Positions 58,611 to 64,000 of a stretch of DNA of 64,000 bases are shown here, piece after piece (positions within the stretch are counted from its first letter, which is position 1; each line of letters begins with the position of its first letter). The translations under genes were made by a program, and so were the position numbers. The notes under the pieces were generated by a model, which saw only the letters and a list, made by a program, of their open reading frames with translations, was not told where the DNA came from and searched no databases. The stretch is from Nitrosomonas cryotolerans ATCC 49181 (GTDB taxonomy: Bacteria > Pseudomonadota > Gammaproteobacteria > Burkholderiales > Nitrosomonadaceae), in assembly GCF_900143275.1 (NCBI RefSeq), contig NZ_FSRO01000001.1:1630116-1694115 (forward strand), read 5' to 3'.

Positions 58611-59129
58611 TCAGCTTCTAAGTGCGGGCAGGGGTTCATCTGTTGGCACAAATTTTAAAGCAATGCCGTTATTGCACCAACGCTCGCCGCGTGGTGGCGG
58701 GCCATCGCTGAATAAATGTCCTTGATGTCCGCCGCAACGTACGCAGTGGTATTCGGTGCGTGGCCAGATCATCTTGAAGTCAATCCTGGTTGCTACGTGC
58801 CCGGCAATAGGCTGGGTAAAACTGGGCCAGCCGGTCCAGCTTTCATATTTATTCGCGCTTTCAAACAGCGGCAGATAGCAGGCGGCGCAAATAAAGGTGC
58901 CGTCACGATCCTCGTAAACCAGATTGCTGGATTCCGGACGTTCGGTTGCCTCCTCAAAGAGTATCTGATAAGCCCTGGGTGAGACTAATGCGCGCCATTC
59001 TTCATGCGGCTTTTTGAGGGGTGTAATCAGGCTGGATGCTTCACCAGCCCCTGGTGAGCGTGAGCATGCGGGGATGAGCGGCAATGCGACCAGGACGCTA
59101 AAGCCTTGTAACACAGTGCGTCGTTTCAA
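58611..59129 (-). CDS. msrB: Peptide-methionine (R)-S-oxide reductase MsrB, exported
   Basis: 172 residues. The N-terminal MKRRTVLQGFSVLVALPLIP runs into an ACS lipobox-like site with twin Arg, so it may be a Tat-exported lipoprotein. The MsrB domain (about 42-165) has two zinc pairs (CAACYLPLFE and CVRCGGHQGH), and the catalytic Cys in GERWCNNGIALKFVP. It repairs oxidised methionine, probably in the periplasm. Full domain present. Confidence 0.93.
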   Translation of the reverse strand: MKRRTVLQGFSVLVALPLIPACSRSPGAGEASSLITPLKKPHEEWRALVSPRAYQILFEEATERPESSNLVYEDRDGTFICAACYLPLFESANKYESWTGWPSFTQPIAGHVATRIDFKMIWPRTEYHCVRCGGHQGHLFSDGPPPRGERWCNNGIALKFVPTDEPLPALRS

Positions 59130-59619
59130 TGAATTTTCTCCTGAAAGAGGTGATCGTGAACAGTTATGCGTAGTAAGTCCGCCGTCAGGATCACTCTAAT
59201 TCCGAAAAGGGAGGTGTCAGAAAGCTGAGTAACACCCAAGGTGGACGTCATCTTGTGATTTATCATAACACCTGAAGTTCAAAAAAATAACCGATATTAT
59301 CTGTATCTGATCCGGTTCTTGGATTGGGATATCGTCGGGATGTCCGCTTTCTGCCCATGATAATGCGCTATGTTACCCGTAGTCGCATTCAATATAGTCG
59401 CATTCAATAAGCCTGGGATTGTTCACTGCCGGTAGGCGGTGCGTTCAGCTGCTATTCAGCTTTAAGATCATACAATGTCTGAAACTCATGTGCTATCAGT
59501 TTGCTCCCGGTATGGATTAATGAGCAGCCAGGATTGGATATTGAGTTGCTGACTTAATTGTTTTGACTTTGAAATTAAAAAAATAGTCAGCTCCCTTGAG
59601 GATGTTTTGGAGGTGCACT
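59130..59619. other. Non-coding gap with a duplicated 15-mer
   Basis: No gene seen. At 59381-59410 a unit AGTCGCATTCAATAT is followed at once by AGTCGCATTCAATAA, a direct repeat of unknown role. Confidence 0.6.
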
Positions 59620-59970
59620 ATGAATGCAAAAAAATGGATTATTCTTTTTGCCGTAATGACGATCTTTTTTCTGAGCGGGTGTGTGGCGCCGCCTTATTAT
59701 GGATATGGAGGAACGGGCTATTATGGCGGGGTTAGAGCCAGTTACGGATATCGATCGCCATTTTACGGTAATCAGCGGTTCTTTGGTGCGCCTAGGCACT
59801 TTCGTAGTGGGCCTCGGCATTTTCGTGGTGGACACCGCCACTCCCATGGTGGCCATCGGCACTTTCGTGGCGGGCATCGCCATTTCGATGGCGGTCATCG
59901 TGGCGGCGGTCATAAAGGCAATCGCGGTGGGCATCGGAGAGGCGGCCATAGAGGCGGTCATCATCGTTGA
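59620..59970 (+). CDS. His/Gly-rich small lipoprotein
   Basis: 116 residues from ATG 59620 with GGAGGTG nine bases ahead. Signal peptide IILFAVMTIFFLSGC with lipobox LSGC. The mature part is a Tyr/Gly segment (PPYYGYGGTGYYGG) then repeats of (F)RGGHRH type (RHFRGGHRHSHGGHRHFRGG) rich in His, Arg and Gly. Such tails bind divalent metals (inference). The open frame begins at 59596, before the ribosome site. No family was recognised. Confidence 0.7.
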   Translation: MNAKKWIILFAVMTIFFLSGCVAPPYYGYGGTGYYGGVRASYGYRSPFYGNQRFFGAPRHFRSGPRHFRGGHRHSHGGHRHFRGGHRHFDGGHRGGGHKGNRGGHRRGGHRGGHHR

Positions 59971-60119
59971 TGCAAGGATATCCGGATTAGTAATAATCTA
60001 ATTTAGCGGATGATTTGAGAGACTGGGTCTCAGTTCGATTCCTATCCGCAGAATTGAACGAATTGAACGCGTATTGACATCGGTTCACCGGACTTTGGAT
60101 CAAGCCTGTCTTCATTGTT

Positions 60120-60230
60120 AAGACCGCTGCATAACTGTGTTTTTGAGCTTTTCTGATTACTTGCAGCATTGATAAATCAAACACTTAAAAATCTTTCCCA
60201 GCCCAAGATAACCAGTTATGCAGCGGTCTT
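60120..60230. mobile_element. 111-bp MITE with 18-bp perfect inverted repeats
   Basis: AAGACCGCTGCATAACTG at 60120-60137 and its exact reverse complement at 60213-60230 bound the element. TTGTT stands directly outside each end (60115-60119 and 60231-60235), a 5-base target duplication. It has no coding capacity, and no related transposase was recognised in the window. Confidence 0.85.
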
Positions 60231-60301
60231 TTGTTTGGGATGCCCTTGTCTATGACGGGGCCGCCTGTTGCCCACAGCTGCTCGTCATGCTGGGTCGTCG
60301 A

Positions 60302-60476
60302 TCAAAGGTCATCGAACAACGTCAGCTTGGCCTCGTCCAGGTCGGGGTGCTCTATGATGTGGATGTAGCAGATCTTCTCGTTGCTGGACATTTGGCGGGT
60401 TGACGACATCTATACAATGCCATCTCTTGTGGGGCGCGCCAGATGGGTCCCATCGATTTCCGCTTTGTTGGTTCAT
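60302..60476 (-). pseudogene. Remnant of a small zinc-ribbon-like gene
   Basis: One frame starts at ATG 60476, six bases after the hydrolase stop, and reads KRWHCIDVVNPP. A second frame then reads RQMSSNEKICYIHIIEHPDL and EAKLTLFDDL. Together they resemble small bacterial proteins with a W-x-CIDV, C-x-MC, Y-V-H-x-M-x-HPD pattern, with the Cys pair lost (RQMS). So a one-gene downstream partner of the hydrolase seems to be broken. Recognition is from memory of the pattern, hence the low confidence. Confidence 0.4.
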
Positions 60477-60482
60477 ACCATC

Positions 60483-61718
60483 TCAAGATCCCGGGTATTT
60501 CTGTAAGATTTGTTGATTCAACGCTTTGTTTTCGCTGTGCTCATCGCAGCCGATCTCCCAGTCTATGAATGTGTAGAGGTCGTCTGCCAGTTCGGTGATG
60601 ACGTCGCGTAGTTCAAGCGGCTCTAGCCATTCGGCCGGGATCGCTTCTACGCCATGGATGGTGCCCAGCAGGTTGCCGACGATCGATCCGGTCGAGTCGG
60701 AATCGCCATCGTGGTTTACCGCCAGGATCACGCCATGCTTAAAGTTACGGGCGACCAGCGCGCAATAGATGGAGATCGCCAGTGCTTCCTCCGCGATCCA
60801 GCCCTGACCCAGCCGGGCAACGGCTTCTTCATGCGGCAAGCCGGAAATAGCCAGCTCCTCGGCCAACTCAATCGCACGCAGCGTCTCCTCATGGCCGGCC
60901 TCCGCCCGCAGGATGACCTTGGAAGCCGCCAGTGCCTCGAGCAGCGCAGCGCCATCCGTCAACAACTGGATCAGCACCGCCAGAACGCCACCAGTCAGTG
61001 CCCCGGTGGGGTGGCCGTGGGTCAGCGCTGCCAGCTCGGTGCCCAGCCGGAAGGTGTCCTGGGACGATGTGTGCTGGCGCCAAGCGAACAATCCGACCGG
61101 TGCAACCCGCATGACGCCGCCGCAGCCCTTGCTGTCGTTGCGGGCGGGTTCCCCGAGGGAGCGCATCGCCTGTAGAGCGGATAGGCAGGTGTTGCCCGGC
61201 GCACGACAGCTGTGCAGCTGGTGCTGTTGAAACAGCCAGCCAGGCTCATCAGTACCGAAACGAATATTGCGGTTCGGGCGCTCACCCTGGGTTTGCAGCC
61301 AGCGCAGATAGGCATGGGCCGTCACGTCGGTATAGGTCGTGATGCCTTTGAGGCAGCCGCGCACCCAACCTCGGATCAGCCCTTCTGCGGTGAATAGAGC
61401 CATCTGCGTGTCATCGGTGATCATCCCCAGCCCACCGTAAGCCGGTGCGTACTGGGTGATGCCCTTGGGGCCGAAGTGGTGGAGAATCTGGGTTTGCGTC
61501 ATGAACTCGACTGGTGCGCCGAGTGCATCGCCGACTGCGCCACCCAACAGGCAGCCCCGAAAGCGCCCCTGGGCAGTGTGCGGTTGCTGGCGCTCGCTGC
61601 GCCAGGCCGGTGGCGGTACTGATGTCTGGGTTTCTTCCGCTTCGCTGGTTTTTCCAGAGACAGACTCCGGGTCTGCCTGATCGGGTAGTGCGTAGTCGAT
61701 GCCCAACTCCGTCACCAC
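60483..61718 (-). CDS. ADP-ribosylglycohydrolase family protein
   Basis: 411 residues. After a Pro/Ser/Glu-rich N-terminal stretch (about 1-50) comes the DraG-type domain. GCLLGGAVGDALGAPVEFMT and GMITDDTQMALFTAEGLIRG carry metal-binding Asp residues, with KGCGGVMRVAPVGL, and HDGDSDSTGSIVGNLLGTI near the C-terminus. These enzymes remove ADP-ribose from Arg or other acceptors. It lies in a visibly G+C-richer stretch than its neighbours, and its GTG start overlaps the stop of the small gene upstream. Substrate unknown; no ADP-ribosyltransferase is seen nearby. Confidence 0.88.
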   Translation of the reverse strand: MVTELGIDYALPDQADPESVSGKTSEAEETQTSVPPPAWRSERQQPHTAQGRFRGCLLGGAVGDALGAPVEFMTQTQILHHFGPKGITQYAPAYGGLGMITDDTQMALFTAEGLIRGWVRGCLKGITTYTDVTAHAYLRWLQTQGERPNRNIRFGTDEPGWLFQQHQLHSCRAPGNTCLSALQAMRSLGEPARNDSKGCGGVMRVAPVGLFAWRQHTSSQDTFRLGTELAALTHGHPTGALTGGVLAVLIQLLTDGAALLEALAASKVILRAEAGHEETLRAIELAEELAISGLPHEEAVARLGQGWIAEEALAISIYCALVARNFKHGVILAVNHDGDSDSTGSIVGNLLGTIHGVEAIPAEWLEPLELRDVITELADDLYTFIDWEIGCDEHSENKALNQQILQKYPGS

Positions 61719-61942
61719 GCGGGCGGCTGGTCGGGTGACAAGACCCTTCTGCTGCCATATTGGGCCTCGCCAGCCCGATTACGCTGCTGCAGTCCATGCA
61801 ACATCACGGCCAGCAGGGGTGATTCACTATCCGCGAACGGGACCGACTGCATATTGACCGCCGGGGTGGGGTACGAAATGTCGGGCAACCCGTACCGCAT
61901 CCGGGACTCTGGTTTGAGGTGAAGCTCTAAGAAATTCTGCAT
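61712..61942 (-). CDS. Small hypothetical gene coupled to the hydrolase
   Basis: 76 residues from MQNFLELHLKPESRMRYGLP. No family recognised. Its TGA overlaps the first GTG of the hydrolase (GTGGTGA), typical of translational coupling, and its composition matches the hydrolase. It could be a real small partner or the front of a longer ancestral gene that was shifted. Confidence 0.5.
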   Translation of the reverse strand: MQNFLELHLKPESRMRYGLPDISYPTPAVNMQSVPFADSESPLLAVMLHGLQQRNRAGEAQYGSRRVLSPDQPPAW

Positions 61943-62005
61943 GGTATCCGTACCGATCCTCTTGTCGTTGCGGTGCTTGTGGTTATCACAAGGCGACGCA
62001 TACAC

Positions 62006-62383
62006 AAATCAAAATAGAGATTCTATGACAGGCCATATACTTTCCGCAATAATTCGAACAAGCATTTGTTAACCCAAACGAACACGACAGTTGTCCATAG
62101 ATCAACTTGCAGAATTAACTCAGCCCAAAATAATTGTTTCAGGGTAATCGTCTCGACATTTGCCGAGCTGCGCGCGTGTTTTGTTGGAGATACGCCGACA
62201 GGGCCTGGTGTACATAGAAGCCGCACATAGGGGTCGCGCCCATAGGGGTCGCGTCTTGCATTAATGTAAGTCAACAACTAAAAATAGAGAGAAGGAGCAA
62301 CATGGTGTTGTGTTGTAAGACCTGACACCTTTTTTCTTGAAACCCTAAAGCAGTACGGTTTGTTAATTCTTTTTTGTGTTTAT
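62006..62383. other. Non-coding gap with a short direct repeat
   Basis: No gene seen. At 62226-62255 CATAGGGGTCGCGCC is followed by CATAGGGGTCGCGTC. IS605 copy 4 begins at the right edge after TTTAT. Confidence 0.55.
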
Positions 62384-62444
62384 CAAATAGCGCTTAAAAC
62401 TTCGTCCTTCAGGGCGGAGATATAAGCGCACAGGCGAAGCCTGT

Positions 62445-62861
62445 TTAATGCGGTCTTTGCTGTTGTTCAATATATTGCTTAATAATCGAGAATGGTGCTC
62501 CACCACAACTACCCGCAAAATAGCTTGGACTCCAAAGCATATTACCCCAAAGCTTATTTTTAATTTCGGGATAATTCTTTTTGCGAATAAGTCGGCTTGA
62601 AACGCCTTTCAAACTATTTACCAAGTTAGAAATAGCAATTTTTGGTGGATAGTTAACTAAAAGGTGAATATGATCATGCTCACCGTTAAATTCCACCAAT
62701 TCTGCTTCAAAATCCAAACACACGTTTTTAAATATTTCTTCCAAATCAATTAATACCCTTCCGGAGAAAACATCTCTACGGTATTTTGTTACAAAGACCA
62801 AATGAACATGAAGATTAAAAACGCAATGTCTTCCTGTTCTTACATCGTTATTAACTTGCAT
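62445..62861 (-). CDS. tnpA: IS200/IS605 transposase TnpA (copy 4)
   Basis: 138 residues from MQVNNDVRTGRHCVFNLHVH, with GEHDHIHLLV and the catalytic-Tyr helix IIKQYIEQQ. It differs from copy 3 by a few residues (for example F for L in GGAPFSIIKQ). It looks functional and could mobilise elements in trans. Confidence 0.93.
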   Translation of the reverse strand: MQVNNDVRTGRHCVFNLHVHLVFVTKYRRDVFSGRVLIDLEEIFKNVCLDFEAELVEFNGEHDHIHLLVNYPPKIAISNLVNSLKGVSSRLIRKKNYPEIKNKLWGNMLWSPSYFAGSCGGAPFSIIKQYIEQQQRPH

Positions 62862-62884
62862 AGACAAATTCCTTTTTGTATAAT
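62856..62884 (+). promoter_or_regulatory. Promoter of tnpB, copy 4
   Basis: TTGCAT and TATAAT with a 17-base spacer, seven bases before ATG 62892. Same layout as copy 1. Confidence 0.78.
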
Positions 62885-62891
62885 TATAACC

Positions 62892-64000
62892 ATGAAGCAG
62901 ATTATACGCAAAGCCTTTAAATCTCGACTCAATCCAAATTCTGACCAAGTACAGAAGATGGTTGAGTTTGCGGGTGCTAATCGGTTTGTTTGGAATAAAG
63001 CCTTAGCAATGAATCTGTTCAGATTAGAGCAGAAACAGCCATTGCTTTGGTACAACGAGTTGTCATTTTGGCTAAAGCTATGGAAATCCTCAGAAGATTA
63101 TGGATTTCTAAAAACCGTTCATTCTCAACCGTTGCAACAAGCCTTAAAAAACTTAGAAAAAGCGTTCAAAGACGGTTTTGATAAAAAACAGCCTTTAAAA
63201 CGGATTCCAAAATTCAAGAAAAAAGGTTTGAGTGACAGCTTTCGTTATCCACAAGGATTTAAGCTGGAGCAAGAGTCTGCAAAGTGTTCTTGCCTAAAAT
63301 CGGTTGGGTGAAATATCGTAATTCACGCCAAGTCATTGGTGACGTTAAAAATATGACGATTTCCCGTAAAGGCAGTTATTGGTACGTGTCGATTCAGACT
63401 GAGTACGAGACCGAGCTAAAGCGTCATAGCTCAACCAGTATGATTGGTGTTGATATGGGCGTTACCCGCTTTGCAACCTTGTCAGACGGCTCATACGTAG
63501 AACCTTTAAACAGTTTCAGAAAGTTATCAAAGAAACTGGCTTTTGAACAGCGTAAGCTGTCTAAAAAAGTCCGTTTCTCTGCTAACTGGAAAAAGCAGAA
63601 ACAAATCATTACCCGCCTGCATGAGCGTATTGCCAATGCTCGTTTAGACTTCTTACACAAAACCTCAACCGAAATCAGCAAAAATCACGCAATGGTCGTA
63701 GTTGAGAATTTAAAGATAGGAAACATGTCTAAGAGTGCCAAGGGCAGTGTTGAAAAGCATGGTAAAAACGTCAAAGCGAAATCGGGTCTAAACAAATCCA
63801 TTCTTGACCAAGGATGGGGAATGTTCGTTTCGTTCTTGGAGTATAAACAGGCTTGTTCAGGCGGGGATGTATTGAAGGTAAACCCTCAATACACCTCTCA
63901 AACCTGCCCTAGATGTCAACATGTTAGTCGTGACAATCGCAAAAGCCAAAGTGCTTTTGAATGTACAGAATGTGGATTTAAAGCCAATGCCGACTTGGTA
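62892..64000 (+). pseudogene. tnpB: TnpB (copy 4), one-base deletion, partial
   Basis: Open from MKQIIRKAFKSRL to KLEQES, where one A is missing near 63278 (GAGTCTGCAAAG against GAGTCTAGCAAAG in the other copies). The frame ends at 63311, before any RuvC residue. Downstream sequence continues in the other frame with VDMGVTRFATLSDG, VVVENLKIGNMSK and the zinc finger up to the window end. Inactive unless the base is a sequencing error. Confidence 0.92.

Larger units (their letters stand above)
62384..64000 (+). mobile_element. IS605-type element, copy 4 (runs off the window)
   Basis: The left end follows TTTAT at 62379-62383 with the same hairpins as copies 2 and 3, except CGCTTAAAAC for CGCGTAAAAC. 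tnpA is open and tnpB is frameshifted. The right end is outside the window. Confidence 0.92.

Noticed and set aside
59587..59964. A 125-codon Met/Thr/Ala-rich minus-strand frame over the lipoprotein gene
   Set aside because: It is the complement of the His/Gly repeats; the plus strand has the ribosome site and lipobox.
60000..60115. A possible tRNA 3' end (CAGTTCGATTCC)
   Set aside because: The flanking bases cannot form a T-stem or acceptor stem; only short AATTGAACG direct repeats are present.
62023..62277. An 84-codon minus-strand frame next to IS copy 4
   Set aside because: It spans the short direct repeat and has no ribosome site or motif.

Overview
The window looks like a chromosome segment of a betaproteobacterial ammonia oxidizer of the Nitrosomonas type. 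This is inferred from the moderate G+C, the flagellar and chemotaxis gene types, and the cluster tyrS / M23 peptidase / anmK / erpA / bactofilin / argC / rpsI / rplM, which I recall as a betaproteobacterial neighbourhood. No ammonia-oxidation gene lies in the window, so the genus is only a suggestion.

Region 1 (1-6200, minus strand) is the flagellar filament and cap cluster: fliC, a broken flaG, fliD, fliS, fliT, fliK and the start of a small FlhB-C-terminal-like gene. A near-consensus sigma-28 promoter precedes fliC. Region 2 (6350-19760, plus strand) is signalling and chemotaxis: a REC-PAS-histidine kinase, its LuxR-type response regulator (frameshifted), a GGDEF cyclase, an EAL-HDOD protein, a CheA with an extra CheW domain, an MCP, cheR and cheB. 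A decayed IS605-type tnpB separates cheR from cheB.

Region 3 (19795-37612) is mobile-element rich. It holds an NlpC/P60 lipoprotein, an IS5-like remnant, three of the four copies of one IS605-type element (divergent tnpA/tnpB), and a separate solo element with an internally deleted tnpB. Between them lie a class V aminotransferase, a WbpL/WbpM-like surface-polysaccharide pair, a five-domain HPt-REC-PAS-GGDEF-EAL protein, an MsbA-like ABC exporter whose ATPase motifs are eroded, and a ceramidase-like membrane hydrolase whose 3' end is overwritten by IS copy 3.

Region 4 (37632-59130) is mostly housekeeping: rhlE, tyrS, an M23 peptidase, anmK, erpA, bactofilin, argC, rpsI, rplM, glnS, dinB, tpm and msrB. 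An inserted block between anmK and erpA carries an HD-GYP gene (altered HD motif) overlapping a GGDEF(degenerate)-EAL gene, a voltage-gated K+ channel with a zinc ribbon, and an MltB-type transglycosylase. Region 5 (59600-62000) has a His/Gly-rich lipoprotein, a 111-bp MITE with perfect inverted repeats and a target duplication, and a G+C-richer islet with an ADP-ribosylglycohydrolase. The window ends inside IS605 copy 4.

Themes: motility and c-di-GMP control (five GGDEF/EAL/HD-GYP proteins), cell-envelope remodelling, and an IS605 family caught at several stages of decay. Of the four copies only copy 3 keeps both tnpA and tnpB open. No tRNA, rRNA, CRISPR array or complete prophage was seen.
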